64,000 nucleotides of DNA from Pholis gunnellus (GCA_910591455.2 OU342809.1:16416059-16480058); one strand, 5' to 3'; numbered from the stretch's first letter, positions 9,625 to 22,478 are shown. The notes: generated by a model not told the origin, from the letters alone. Translations and numbers: made by a program.

Positions 9625-12620
9625 GACATGTACTCTGCATTGCGAAATCCAGAGACGATTGGTACGCAGAGATCTCTGTCTGGTATTGAGAGACTAACTG
9701 TTTGCTAACACGTTTGTCCTTCAACTTTAACGCTGAAAATATGTCAACATTGTGTCAACAGCTTGTTTCCAGTGCCCATAAACTCTGCAAAGTTTCTCCC
9801 CCACTGAGTTTTGAGACACTCAGTCATTAAACATTACATCTCCTGCAGCTCCCATATTGTAGTATTAATGAGGTTGATTCCGTCAGTTATATTCGTATTG
9901 CATTTTGATGTTGACCAGTTGTACAGTAGTGTGAAAGAACCCCCATGTGTTTAATTGAAACTTATTCTCTGGCCTCTTTTTGCCATTCCCTGGCTTTGCC
10001 TCTCACTCTTCCATCTAATGAAGGCAACATGCCCAGAGAATTATACATTCAGATCTAGGGCCTATTGTGATATATGGATTATTCACATTTTTCCTTTGAC
10101 TGTCCCAGCTGCCAGAAAACACATTTGTAACTATTCAAATGAGAGAGCATGTCATTCCTTTGCACCTGATATTTCATCTCTGTTGCCAATTCACAGAGAT
10201 GCAGGACAATGGCTCTTGGGAATTTCAAGTTTCTCATTTGACAGTCATCATCATAGGCCATGAAATAAAAATCAACACAATCTCTTTGCTAGTATCCCAC
10301 CTTAGCCTTGCATTGGCAATAAGCTCCAACTGTATCAAATCACTCAATGTGTATCATTATGCAAGAGCATTATGCACACATCTGAGAACCATTTAAGTTG
10401 AATTTATTACATTTGAATTATTCATCACTGTAAAATGGTCATTATATTTGGTGTACATTACTCAAAAGATTTCAATGACTAATTCATTCATATTCATCAG
10501 TCACATTAGTGGAGTATTCTAAAGACTGCATATTTTCTACCACAAGAAAGAGGACAGAATACTTAACACAGCCCTACACATAATCCTGGAATTTCATGAC
10601 TATCTAATAAAACAATCTGAAAATAAGTTAGATATACTGAAAAAAAAGGGTGCAAACATAGTAAGAATCTGTACACAAAGTAGATAGAATGATTGTAATG
10701 GACAAAAGCAGATGCTTAATCACTCCAGCCAATGCTCTGTAAACTGTCTGGGAATCCAATTCATTTATGTGATGCCTAATCAGTGCAATAATTGAATGAT
10801 CCATGAGGGTGAGAGAGCACACCGATCTGTATGGGAGAGAGAGTAGGATGCCCAGTAGTTCTGTCTCACAAGCAGTGCATCCATGCCAAGCCTTCGATGT
10901 TTTTGTGTAAATTGATGGTAGTGTAAGTTAATCTGTGTTCGCATACTTTTTCTTTTTACTTTTAGTACATACTGCAGCAGCTATTACAAAGTATGTGTTG
11001 TTGCATGCAGTATGCATTTAATTGGGACATACTACTTTGTCATAACATTGCACCTTGTTCTTTGACCCTCTTGCACATACAGTATATCCACTGTGCAGAG
11101 GATTGTGGGTCTGAATAGCCAGAAAAGCATGCTGGCTTGGATACTGTCAAATGAGCCCATCCCAGAAGGTATGGGTTATATTCAAGATCATGGTGCAGTC
11201 AGAAATTCCAAATATTAATAATCTGACACTACATGACTATCAATTTCTCAAGGTTTCCCCACAGCACCTGAACATTTCCTCAAGAGACCCTAGTAAATTC
11301 TAAATTCAGTGTGAACCCCATTTCGGATCGAAGAACAGGTCACTTTGAAAATGCACATATTTGCAAAACTGTAAATGTTGTTGTAAAGGGCCTCAAATTA
11401 ATTCACAGCCACTGTCTCCTTCATCAAACAGTCCTCTTGGTTGAATAAATACTGGATTCTTAGACATACATATTTGCAGGGAATGATCGGGAGTTGTTTA
11501 GGCATGCTTGAGATTTTCTTGCCAAGGTATACTGCAATACAAGACAAAAACTATTTTTCAGTAGTGTAAAGGAGTGAGTCACTTCTATTATAACATCATT
11601 CACAACATAGTTACCCCGAGATTTATGTGACAGAACAAAGATACCACCAGCAAACTTATAATCACCTGATTAGTGATACTAGTGTATTATATCTCCGTCG
11701 CTGTGACCAGGGCATTGATTTTCACTGCCATACAGATTACATGCAGCTGTGCATTTCCATGCCACCCACAGATGTCAACCCTAAGTGGTTTACTGCATTG
11801 ATCACATCAACTTGTGAATGTCACAGAAGTCTTGTGAGCTGCATAGAGGAAACACACTAATTGTTTCTATAGCTGCAATCCAGAAATAAATGTCCGTCTA
11901 CAACATTTGGATACAAAGCTTGGAGCATTGAAGCCAATTCTGAGTCTGATGAGTCTTGATGTGCACATAAGAGTTAACATCATTTCATCATCACAATTTT
12001 AGGAATGTTGCCAGAGAACACCATTAGCCCCTCCAAGCAGACTCTGAATGACTACATGCCTTCGTCACCGACAGACTTACTTACTGTAAGATAACTGCAA
12101 TTTATCCAAAAAGCATCCGCATGATTTACGATTGACCTAAGATCAGAGGAGAACAAAGCACACCTGTTGCTTTACTGCCTTATATTCTGGCTTCACTGGT
12201 TCCCAAAGCAGATCACAGCGGATGTGTCAGTACTCGCACAGTGAGCAGAGCATTTCACTCACGGCAGGCACAGCTCTATGCTCCATTTTCTTTACACTAG
12301 CCCCCAGTTTTTATTACAGTTTGAATCATTTTTAGTTTAGAATTTACTGTAAAATATCTATCTAGACCAACTCCATGGACTGTATATCCTTTAGTAATTA
12401 TATTCCCGTTTATATGGCCTTCATTATCTTTTGATTGGTTTCCTTTGCTATTTTAATTGACATTTATTGACCCACCTGTATGTTTTTACACTACAGTAAT
12501 TTCCCCTGAAAGTTGCAATAAATTAAATGTTGATTTGATTAAATCAAGTTAAACAAATCGAAACTAGTTGGAGTTAAAGGTTGCAAGAGCGGCCGATTTT
12601 TAAAGCAATGAGTTTCGTGC
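9625..12620. other. Gene-free stretch
   Basis: No recognisable gene or intact mobile element. The first 80 bases or so probably continue the older sequence interrupted by the Harbinger insertion (see 7907-8313). The rest is AT-rich with only short open frames. Confidence 0.4.
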
Positions 12621-13442
12621 ATGACTAACTCTTGGCATTCCAAACAGGGTCAGTCAGTGCATCCTACTATCACAGTTTCCACGGGAACACAGACACAGAG
12701 CAATGCAGCAGCCGACGCCGCCTCCAGTGATCGCCCACACAGAACAAAGCCCGGCCATTACCACAGTGTTTTGTGTATTTGTGGGTATATGAGGACAAAG
12801 ACAGACAGTGGGTCCATGTTTATACGGCTGGTCGTCCACTTTTACAGTATGCAGCTGTGTGGTTGCTTTACTGCATTGCTGGTAAGTTCAAACATGGTGC
12901 ACACAACCCCAGGAAGTAACTCTCCTTATAAGGAGGGGGAGCTCTATGATGGAGAGCGGGGTTTATTTAGATACTGCAGCACTTCTGGAGAGCAGGAGTA
13001 TGACAGTGGGTGCACTGTGACTCTGCTCTACTCTGTTATCCTCCAAGAGACGTGTCTTGGTTGTAGGACAGAAGCTGCTGTCAGACGTATCCATTGCCTG
13101 CCCTGGTCGCAATGTCTTAAGCTACTAAAAGGTTGTTTTGAGGACCTTAGCTTTGCCTGCTATGCTGTCACACTGCCAGTGACACTGTCACACGTCTTAG
13201 TGTTCCAACCATATACTACTGAACTTACTACTACTACTACTACTACCACTAGTACTGAATACTTGCCATCTGACATAATAATGTGGGGTTTTGTGAAGTA
13301 TGCTCTGCCCCTACTTTGCTCTCCTGTAGGCCAGCCACCCTCTGGCAATGAGCTTGAAATTAAAGTTATCTCAGGGCATCATAGTACTTTTCAATATACC
13401 ATATTTAATCTAATCAAAAAGCTCTCATATGCTTTATCTTAG
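12621..13442 (+). other. Unexplained 273-codon open frame
   Basis: An uninterrupted frame from ATG 12621 to TAG at 13440-13442, the longest in the window after lrrc4c. I do not recognise the protein. It is rich in Cys, Ser and Thr, has a run of seven or eight threonines from an ACT triplet repeat at 13227-13251, and shows no domain or convincing membrane pattern. A splice-like unit overlaps it: acceptor CCAAACAG at 12647 and donor CTG/GTAAGT at 12881. It may be chance in a locally GC-richer stretch, a transposon remnant, or an exon of a non-coding RNA. Confidence 0.22.
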
Positions 13443-16177
13443 AGTAAGAAAAAAAAGACGATAAAGTGATTTTTTTCATTAATTTGTCTGGGCTTTGTGG
13501 ATTTTAATTTGACAAATACACGTTAATGGATATTTCTCAGGGACATCTGGTCAACTTTTTAATGTTTATTTGGATTTCCATATATCTATGCAGTCACGGA
13601 ACAGTATATTTGCCATTGCTTTCAGATGGTTAGGTCCGGGTGGTAAAGATGACATTACATCAAGTGATTCATGAACTTCGATTCAATTATTCTCATGAAT
13701 TTATTTTAATTTGACGCAAATTCTCAATCATTTTGATCCGATGACTGCAGTGTCATAGAGTTTAATACATACACTCTAATTTGAATGAAGTTTTCCCGAA
13801 TGTCATACCACTGTGTTAGTGAAAGATTACTTTTAGATCTACAACAGTGTTTCATATCTGAATCACTGTTTTTAATTCATGATTTGATATGGTTTTGAAA
13901 AACATCTCAAGTACAGGCATTGTGTTATTTTACTGAAAATTCTCTTTTGCAGTTTCATTTGCTCCCAAGTACCATGATGGCTGCTACCTCATGAGACTTG
14001 TACTGTGTATAAAAAAATACAAAAACAAATTACATACGTTTTATTTCACACAGGCTTCAGGTGCTAACTGGCTCTGCAGACTTGCTCACTCACCCCCTGC
14101 GGAGCAATAATGACTGAAATGTGTACTGTATGTACGAGTTAAGTCACAATGAAAAACCTTACAACTGTACAAGCTGTATAAATTGCCATTACGTGACATC
14201 CACTGTCTTTAAGTGACTTTAAGAGTCAAGTGGTACAGATTGGAATAATCTGCTCACAAACGAGCCTTGTGCCCTCGTTCTTTGAGGTGGTTCCACCCCT
14301 CTTGTCCGACTCTCACTGCAGTGTTGGATCCTTTACTGCCACGAAGTAGAGCTTGCTGCCGGCATCCAGCCTCCAGAATCCACTCCAGACTGCATCCTTC
14401 TCATGCCTTATCTGAGGATGTAGGCCTGAGAATCCAGGAGTATGGGGCTCTCCCTCTCCTTAAGTGGTGACCATTTCTACAGTGCGTGGGAGAACTTTGT
14501 TGTCATTAAGTGACTGTGATGTCATCAGTCCATAGAGAATACGTAACATCTGATCTGCAAAAAACTCCTCATCTGAATTTGTACAAAGACTCTTTTTCCA
14601 CTTGATATGTTAATATTATCTTAGCCTCATATACTGGTTCAGGATACAACTTGTAACCTTCGCAGTACATGTTACTTCAGTTATCTCTCCCCGATAATAG
14701 AGAACACACTTTTCAATTCGAGCTTGTCTGCCATGATGCAGTACTTGAAGGAAAAGGGCAGTTACTGACCTCAAAAGAGGAACTGTCATCACGGGGCATA
14801 TGGCTGCTTGAAGTCCCAGGGCAGCAGAGGCTGTGAATAAGGGTACATCATCAAATAAATAAAACATGTGAAAATGCCTCTTTTTCTCTCTTTTTCTAGG
14901 TTTTGGCTTATATGTTTAGAAATCTAGAGCTTGCCTCGGTGTACAAAACTTACCAGAAAACTTGTAAAACATTCTGGCCTCCTGTGAGATTTGTGCTTTT
15001 GGTTTACACACGCTGCCTTATTTCCTATTCAAAGTGATTTTCACTCCAATTATATTTTTGGGGCTAAACTTTCATATGTATCTGCTGCTTGGTGACTTAA
15101 AAGTTGATTTTATCGTTTTTTGAATATGTTGGACAAACTCAAGTCCTCAGGCTGGATGTCTGACCGTATGTTGAAGGTTGTCAGGAATATACAGCTGCTC
15201 AGGATCTGTGCAACATCTTTGCAAAAATATATATTTTTGCCTTTCCTACCAGCACTTGCAAGACGGCATCAATAGTCTGCCATTGCTATTAGAGACTACT
15301 TTTGCCTTTTGGGTCTCAAAAAGACGAATTCTGACTTTAAGGCAGTAGTTTGAATACAACTGTGGGAAAGCAGTGAGGTAGCTTTTGGTAGTGATTTTTG
15401 AATATTTTTAAATGAGATCCCTGAATATATTCTAATTCACCTCAAATGCTTTAGTAAAAAACTGCAAGACCTGCTTTAAACTTGTGTTTTCATCTGCAGC
15501 ATACTAAATTACAGATAGCAAATGACAGGGTTTTATACATGGTTCCCTCTCAAAATAATATCGTACTATGAGAAAAAAAGTTTTTATTGTCACATCCCAT
15601 TGACATGTTAACTATGTTTGATGTTTGTGTAAAACACAGTGTTGAATGTACAAGTCTGACAATGATGTGAACAGAGGCAATAGTATAACACTAACTAAAT
15701 ATCTAATTACTCCTCAACCATTTCACTTATTGTCATACCTTTTCTTCACAATTTTCTTGATAAAGATAAATATTATACACATAAGTAAAATACTAGCATA
15801 CCGAACACTGTGCTGGAATTAAGCCTCTATTAATTTATCTGAGCCTCGGGAGCAGAATAAATAAGAAAATGAGGAGTTTAATGGTGCGTTAGTGAGAAGC
15901 CAGTGGAAGAGGCCCTGGGCTGTGTTTTAAATAGGCAACTATAATAAAAACCAACTTGTCATACGCTTGAAAGAGCAGGCCAGTTGACATTATACAATAT
16001 AATGCAATGTTTCCTCAAAGACAAGACTGCATGCTTTAGTTAACAAAAATGCGCAGACATTAACCATCATCTCACCTCCATGTTTGTTTGGAGAACACTA
16101 CATTCCTTAAAACATAGTAATATCTGTTGGCAGTGAATGGTGCACGTTCCCTGTGGTTCCTGCTGTTCAAAACAGTC
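13443..16177. other. Gene-free AT-rich stretch
   Basis: No coding, RNA or mobile feature that I can support. Short open frames here do not resemble proteins. Confidence 0.45.
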
Positions 16178-16240
16178 TGACGTTGGTGGCAGGATTCAAT
16201 CCTGCGAGGGGAAACCCCAATGGATTTCTAGTCCATTGTT
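16178..16240 (-). pseudogene. Partial tRNA-Ser(AGA)-like sequence lacking its 5' half
   Basis: The minus strand reads a serine-type anticodon arm (GGACTAGAAATCC, anticodon AGA at 16229-16227), the long variable arm GGGGTTTCCCC characteristic of tRNA-Ser, and a T arm GCAGGATTGAATCCTGC with a degenerate box B, then an acceptor-like 3' end. The upstream side, where the D arm and 5' acceptor strand should be, does not match. It is a truncated copy, not a working tRNA gene; a fragment of a tRNA-derived repeat is the alternative. Confidence 0.7.
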
Positions 16241-17075
16241 CATGGTTCAAATGATTAGGAAAAAAAATGCTTTTATTTTGTTTGGATATTTGCTGTGATT
16301 TTAATTTTGGCATTAATAGTATTTTTTACAAGCTACTTAGAGCTAGTTATAGGTGTCATGTCTCGTCCTGTCTCCAAAGATGTTTTTTTCTTATTTTATC
16401 ACTTGTTCAATACTTTCTGTTTTATTTTGTATTACTTATCTCTCCTCTCATGTCAGATCAATTCACATTTAAATTAAGTTGTAAGCCAGTCGGAACACTA
16501 AGTTATTTTCATAAAGATAAGAATACAACGAAATACAACAGTGTATTTTCTGTCTGTACCAGTATGTGGGGTCTTGTATACTCTCATTGTAACACCCTGC
16601 AACGTCCCTGCAGCAATGGTACATGTATGAATGCCTGCTATGTCCTTTTACTTGCTAAACTGACTGGTTTTACACTAATGCCATGTAACAACCGTTGAGA
16701 TTGTACGGCTGTATTAATGTGAGCATTGTCACCATGAATCTACATTTACATGAATACTGATGTAAAACATGAGAGCCCTGTCTTCAACATGTAGATGAAT
16801 CAAGCCCTCAAAGATCTGTATTTTTTCCCAATTTTGATGATGACACAGTTAGAAATTAATAATTTTATTCAAATGTGTCTATAATAGTCAGTAGAAATTG
16901 AAATGAAGAAATTACAGATTTAAAAGAGTTATCATTTTGATAAATATTGACATTACAGATAAGTTAAAAATGTGTGAATGGAGGGGAAAAACACGCTGGT
17001 ACAACTGTACTTCAGCTTTGTATCTTAAAATATGAGACTTCCAATACTGTTATATATATATATATATATATAACA

Positions 17076-17111
<36 letters not shown>

Positions 17112-18140
17112 TGCCTCTCATGGCACAGGATGAAAGCAAGAACCAGACAATACAGAAAAACAACAAGTTTATTTCACCATATTTTGTGTAACTACAAACT
17201 CTGGTCTCTATAATCAATCTCCATATCTTTTAAAGGTCTTGAAAGAATGCTTATATGAAAATCAATCTCTTATTCTTTTACAGCATGTTTCTCTTTTTCA
17301 ATTTTAGAACAGGTTGTTGGCACATGTAAAATCAAAATGTATTTATTTTTTTATGTTTTATTCTGAAAATTTATTTTTATATAAATCTACCACTAGAACA
17401 GCATTCCCTCTCAGAAAAAAAGAATGTGAAAAAAAAAGAATATTGACCAAAAATATTTAGATATCTTACATACATGAGACAGCTTGACTAAAATGCAACA
17501 AATTTACCATTTAAATTTTCAGACGATTTACCTCCAACAAAAGGCAAAAGGGAGAATTGTTACACTCTCTTACGTAGACTGAGTAGAACTGTGATCATCC
17601 CACCACTAGGAACTTAAACACAGACAGATGGCACACACCCATGTCATTCTATGGTTTACAAATGTGCCAAACTCCACAGAAGTGCAATTATGGGATAAAT
17701 TGTGTAAGGGGGTGACAAAAAAAAGCATGATATCAATCAATTATCTCATTCTGTTTGGACTAAAATTATCAGGGGGAAGTGAATTCAAAGTGGATAAATT
17801 AATTTACTTAACAACTCCAGAATTATCTTGATTATCGAATTATCCGATATAGATTAATTATTTTATTACATTTCAAAAAAGGGAGCCCAGGTAATAAAGC
17901 CTCAGGGGAATGGGGCTTTAGATTACTATCTTGTTGTAACATTTGATTCTCTCTTCATATCCTAGTCATGAGTTACTTGGACTCCTACTGTATCTCATTT
18001 ATTTTCCCTTTTGGACAAATGCTGACATAATAGGTTATGGGAGGCTGCCTATTTGTCTTTTAGGTCACAAATCTGTCTTTTTTGAGAATAAAGCACACGC
18101 ACCCCATCTATTGGCTTTAAAGGTGGCTATAAAATATATA
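16241..18140. other. Gene-free AT-rich stretch with a TA palindrome
   Basis: Holds a 143-codon frame at 16267-16698 with low-complexity hydrophobic composition, judged chance, and the (TA)n block at 17045-17109. Nothing else recognised. Confidence 0.4.
17045..17109. repeat. (TA)n tract with a perfect 34-base palindrome
   Basis: TACTGTTA, a TA run, then TAACAGTA at 17045-17078 forms a perfect inverted repeat capable of cruciform extrusion, followed by a further 31 bases of TA. Confidence 0.85.
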
Positions 18141-18315
18141 GCGACTGTGGCTAAGTGGATAGCAGGACCGTCCTTCAAATGGAGGATCGACGGTTCAATC
18201 CCCGGCTCTGCTAGTAAAATAAGTTACTCCCGTAGCTGTGCCTACGTGTATGTGATATAATCTGAATTGTAAGTTGCTTTGGATAAAAGCATCTGCTAAA
18301 TGACTGTAATGTAAA
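18141..18315 (+). mobile_element. tRNA-derived SINE
   Basis: The head has RNA polymerase III promoter boxes: box A TGGCTAAGTGGA at 18148-18159 and box B GGTTCAATCCC at 18192-18202, 33 bases apart as in a tRNA. A short body follows, then a tail (18269-18315) with TTGCTTTGGATAAAAGC and CTGCTAAATGACTG, a 3' end shared by many teleost SINEs and thought to be borrowed from an L2-type LINE. Nearly complete. The exact family is not assigned. Confidence 0.82.
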
Positions 18316-20534
18316 AGGTTTATTTTTACGCCATTTTGTTTGTCTATATTCTGGAATGCGGGTAGTGAACTCCTGGCAAATTTATAGTGAGCTACTCTGC
18401 TTTGTTTCAGAGGCTACCTAATGTAGTTTAGAGTGAATTTGATCAGTGTAAGGGCAGGACGTGGGTGCTGTAACATGCATATACCTATACGCACAGCTCG
18501 TAAGCTTGAAAGTGTTGTGTTTTAACCAAATGGTGAAATGTGACTGTTTTGAAAAACAGGAGCACACAAATGGACAGCAGAGATTTGGATTATGTAACGG
18601 GTGAAATCCAACCATTAATCCAATATGATCACAGTATCTGAAAAAATGGCAAGTCATATACTTTTCATAGATACACCTTTCAAGTCTATAGAGGAGGAGT
18701 GTTAGAAACTATTGTGAATTGTGGGCTTCAAGGTTAGGGGAGTGCATTGTGACTCCAAAGATCTGTAACAGTAGTTTTTATTGAGCCATTCTCCTTTATA
18801 TATTTCCTTACTGTAACACCTTGATCTAATGGAACCACAAAACTGAATAAAGCAAGACAGTGGCCTAACTTTAATATATATATATTACTGTTAGGGGAGC
18901 GAAATTGCCCTCATTTCCTAAAAATAAACTTGGGGGCATCTATCTAAGTGTTGGATCTGACAAATGTCTGCCTAACCACCACTTTTATGATGCCTGCTGC
19001 CATTTTTACAGCTGGGACTTTGAAATGGTTTCCAGGGTATGGCTGCCTGCAGAGCTGTGCTCATCCAAAGCTCATGAGCACATCAATTAAAATGGAAATT
19101 GTGTTGTTTCAATGGGAGAAGGAGAGAAGCAGGTGCAACCCAAACATCTGGTTGATGCCCGATCCCACACATTCACCCCTAAAGCCTCTCGCAGCATAAT
19201 CCCCGGCGCTCAGGGCCAAGTCCTGTGGTTGGCAGGGGCAGGGTGTGAATTGGGAGTTGCCAGGCACTGCCCATGTGGAAGTGTGGCACACAGATGACAG
19301 GCAATGTGCTCAGACAGCTGTATAAAGGGTTTACGCTCTTTCTTCCGCTCATCAGTCTGCTTCTGACAGTCCTGCAGTATTGCAGATGAGGTAAGGGGTC
19401 CATAGCATGAAAAAGGTGGCTTCAATGCAATCACCTTCATATGCCACACTACAAAGCCCTGTAAGGTAAAAGTGAGGTCATGATACATTGGAAACATTTG
19501 GAGGCAGTGGACTTTTGCCATAATTTAAGATCATCTACATTCTTCACAAGACTCTCCTACATTTTCATTCACAATTATGCAGATTCTAAAGTACCAATTA
19601 ATGCTGCTCCTGTATCATGACCCTCAAAATCTAAATTGGTCTTAATGCAATTAATGGAATGTTCTCTATAATAATTAGAAGACATCCCAGAGGAGCTGGT
19701 AACTTGAGTCAAAACAAGTGGAGATTAGGGATAACATTTTGCATATACATTAGGAACACAAAAACAAATGTAAGATTTTGTCACAGTTAATCAATATAAT
19801 TTAATTTAGCTAAAATGCACTTCTAATACTGAGCCTCTACTTTTACAACAGCAGAACGCAGGACATATTCCCCTCATTTAAGCTCCTCAGTCTTTCGATT
19901 GCAAAGCAAAGAGTGCCTAATGTGTATGTGACATATATAATAAAAACAGTGAATTATGATCAAATTCCGTCATTGGCAGTTCTTTCACTCACTGCGAGAT
20001 AATGAACATGAATGAAGTTTGAATGAAATTTCATCACTTTACCCATAGCTGAAGAAGATCACTAAGGTGCTCTAGATTTTTCTGATACATGGGGGAAATA
20101 GCTCTGATCCAAAGACTACAGTTTATCCAGAACAAACAATAATTTGCTTCAGGAGTTCTTCCTCAACAGATGTCTTCAAACTGAGTTTGAAAGCATAAGT
20201 AAACCAATCCCATGTAATGAGAGGAAGGAGAAAAAAAACATGAATTAAGTGTCGAAAAAATAATTGCAGAATACATTTTCTTCTTGATTCAACCACAAGT
20301 TTTTTTCTTAAATAAATAACTTCTGTTTTGTAAAGACACTTTTTGAAACAGTAGACATACCCTAATTCCCAAAGTCATTGAATAAACATCACCAGCCACT
20401 GATTTGCCAGACACACAAGTCTGTTTCTCCATGTCTGAGCCATAGTTCTTACAACAAATTGTCTGTTTTGTCCTGTCAGTAATGTCTTTATGTAATTCCA
20501 TCAGTTTGATGTCTCATTTAAAAAAAAAAGAAAA
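18316..20534. other. lrrc4c 3' flank and probable 3' untranslated region
   Basis: Directly after the TAA stop, the minus strand has a T-rich run and AT-rich sequence. The nearest minus-strand polyadenylation-type hexamers I find are ATTAAA at 19805-19800 and AATAAA at 18782-18777, so the transcript end is unresolved. A GC-richer patch at about 19.09-19.33 kb has short overlapping open frames on both strands and could be conserved non-coding DNA. No separate gene seen. Confidence 0.4.
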
Positions 20535-22478
20535 TTAGATTTGGGTCTCTTGTACATTGTCTTTTGAGCTGGCCCGGATTAACAAAGGTTCGTGCGCTGA
20601 ACTGTGTATGGAGTTGATAGTGGAGGCATGGTTGTATGCAGTCTTATAGGCGTTGTAGTGGTTGAGGTGCTCATGCTCAAGAGGAGGCAGGGTCAGGTGG
20701 CCTTCCATGCCCGGGCCTCCTGTCACACAGTCCTCGTCCACATTGATGATCTCAATGGTGCGTGTAGGTGCGTGGTGGTTCTGCTGGTGGTGCTGTTTGC
20801 GCATCTTGTAGAAGATGATCAGCATGACTGCTGCCATGAGTGTGATTGCGACAAAGCAGCCAATGATGATCTTAGTTGTCTTCATGACCTCATCCAAGCC
20901 GTTCAGGGAGCCCTCTCCACCCAGCTCTGTGACGGGGATTGTGTAAGTCTTCTCTGTGGCGCGAGTGTAGAGCGGAGTCCGGACTGTTGTGGTAGTTGTA
21001 GAGGTGGGTGAAACAGACTCCCATGCACCAGCAGAAGGTGTGGGGCCCACCTTCTGTTGCACAGCAGTGGTGAAGGCTTCATTATGTGGCGATTCTATGG
21101 TCTCCACCGTCACTGTGGTGAAGTAGCTGAAGCTGCTGTTCTCTGTAGAGGACACATTGAGCGTGGCAGATGCTGTTGTGTTTCCTGCAGAATTACTGAC
21201 CATACATGTGTATGTGCCTGTGTCCTGCATGGTAACATTGGTGAAGTTCAGAGTGCCATCATTCAGCACAGAGATTCTGATCTTGTAAGCACCGTGTGTC
21301 ATGATGGAACCATTGGGTGTAATCCAGCTTACAGAGGTCAAGGAGCTGGCTCTGCATTTCAACTCTGCAGCACTTCCTTCTGTCACATTTAGGTCAGCAG
21401 GAGGCTCCACAATAACAGGAGCATAACAGTGAAAGTAGTTCTGGTCCAGCTCGCCAATATATCGTCCTTTATGGTGGGTTGGGTAGCTGCAGCGGGCACA
21501 GCAGCTGGTGTTAGCTGGTACCATCTCCTTTAGCCACCAGCTAAGCCAGAGGATATCACAGTTACAATTCCACGGGTTGTGGTGCAAGTGCACCCTTTCC
21601 AGGTGATGTAAAGGAGTGAAGAGATCATGGGGCAAAAGGGTAAGGTTGTTATGGGCTAGATTGAGCTCCACTAGTGACTGCAGGTCATCAAAAGAGTTCC
21701 TTTCAATGGTCTGGATCTGGGCATGCATCATCCATAGCTTCTGCAAATGGATGAGCCCCTTAAAAGAGCCAGGTCGGATAACAGCTAGCTGGTTCCCCGA
21801 CATCTCCAGTTCATCCAGCTTCACCAGGGGAATAAGATTGGGAATTTCCTTCAGATTGCACATTCCCAGATTTAGGTAGCGCAGATTACTCAGCCCTTCA
21901 AAGGCCCCCTCAGATATGTAGGAGAGCCGTTTGAGCTCCCCAAGGTCCAACCGGCGTAATGAGGGCACTCTGTTGAAAGCATAAGAGGGAATGCTCTCTA
22001 TGGGGTTATTTCTCAGCCAAAGCTCCTTTAGTTTGGACAGGTACTCAAATGCCCCGTTTGGAATTGTGGTGAGGCGGTTATCGAAAAGCTCCAAGGTATT
22101 GAGGCTGGCCAGTCCATTGAAGGCCCCCAGCTCAATTTTGCGAATGTGGTTTTTGCTCAGCTGCAGGATCTCCAGATGTCTTAGGTGCTTGAAGCTGTCC
22201 ACCTTTATGACCTGAATTAGATTTTCTTGCAGATTCAGGTAGCGGGTGTTGGTAGAGATGCCATCAGGGACATCCCGCAGGCTTCGCCGGGTGCAGATGA
22301 CTTTGCTGAACTGGTTACTACAGGAGCAGGCAGAGGGGCATGTCTGAGCACGTACCAGCCCTGCCACCACCAGCAGCTGGAGGGCCAGAAGCAGCACAAA
22401 AAAAGGGTCGGACAAGGCCCGGTTCCACCTAGGACCTCGCATCATCTGCTGCTGCTGAGAGGTCATCTTGTTTAACAT
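20535..22478 (-). CDS. lrrc4c: Leucine-rich repeat-containing protein 4C (netrin-G ligand 1), complete single-exon coding sequence
   Basis: A type I membrane synaptic adhesion protein. In the family, NGL-1 on the postsynaptic side binds netrin-G1 and recruits PSD-95-type scaffolds. Seen in the 647 residues: signal peptide about 1-44 (hydrophobic 26-42, ending VRA-Q); LRRNT cap with C47, C51, C53, C62; about nine leucine-rich repeats from 77 to 298; LRRCT cap starting NPWNCNC at 301 with cysteines 305, 307, 326, 327, 330, 351; one Ig-like C2 domain about 353-443 with C375 and C425 in the DTGTYTC context; a Thr/Ser-rich stalk 444-535; a transmembrane helix 537-557; a cytoplasmic tail ending ETQI, a class I PDZ ligand. 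N-glycosylation sequons include N278, N323, N364, N389, N411, N414, N433, N441 and N447. Length and conserved stretches fit LRRC4C better than LRRC4 or LRRC4B. Frame is intact. The first ATG has a poor context (T at -3); Met5 has A at -3. Both keep the signal peptide. Confidence 0.97.
   Translation of the reverse strand: MLNKMTSQQQQMMRGPRWNRALSDPFFVLLLALQLLVVAGLVRAQTCPSACSCSNQFSKVICTRRSLRDVPDGISTNTRYLNLQENLIQVIKVDSFKHLRHLEILQLSKNHIRKIELGAFNGLASLNTLELFDNRLTTIPNGAFEYLSKLKELWLRNNPIESIPSYAFNRVPSLRRLDLGELKRLSYISEGAFEGLSNLRYLNLGMCNLKEIPNLIPLVKLDELEMSGNQLAVIRPGSFKGLIHLQKLWMMHAQIQTIERNSFDDLQSLVELNLAHNNLTLLPHDLFTPLHHLERVHLHHNPWNCNCDILWLSWWLKEMVPANTSCCARCSYPTHHKGRYIGELDQNYFHCYAPVIVEPPADLNVTEGSAAELKCRASSLTSVSWITPNGSIMTHGAYKIRISVLNDGTLNFTNVTMQDTGTYTCMVSNSAGNTTASATLNVSSTENSSFSYFTTVTVETIESPHNEAFTTAVQQKVGPTPSAGAWESVSPTSTTTTTVRTPLYTRATEKTYTIPVTELGGEGSLNGLDEVMKTTKIIIGCFVAITLMAAVMLIIFYKMRKQHHQQNHHAPTRTIEIINVDEDCVTGGPGMEGHLTLPPLEHEHLNHYNAYKTAYNHASTINSIHSSAHEPLLIRASSKDNVQETQI

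Noticed and set aside
16267..16698. 143-codon plus-strand frame
   Set aside because: T-rich sequence giving Phe/Leu/Tyr-rich composition, no domain, no support.
18777..18782. AATAAA on the minus strand as the lrrc4c polyadenylation site
   Set aside because: 1.75 kb beyond the stop with no supporting downstream element; left as unresolved in the 3' flank.
20604..22475. Plus-strand open frames of 74-135 codons across the lrrc4c exon
   Set aside because: They lie opposite the intact 647-codon gene and have no recognisable domains; they reflect its codon composition.
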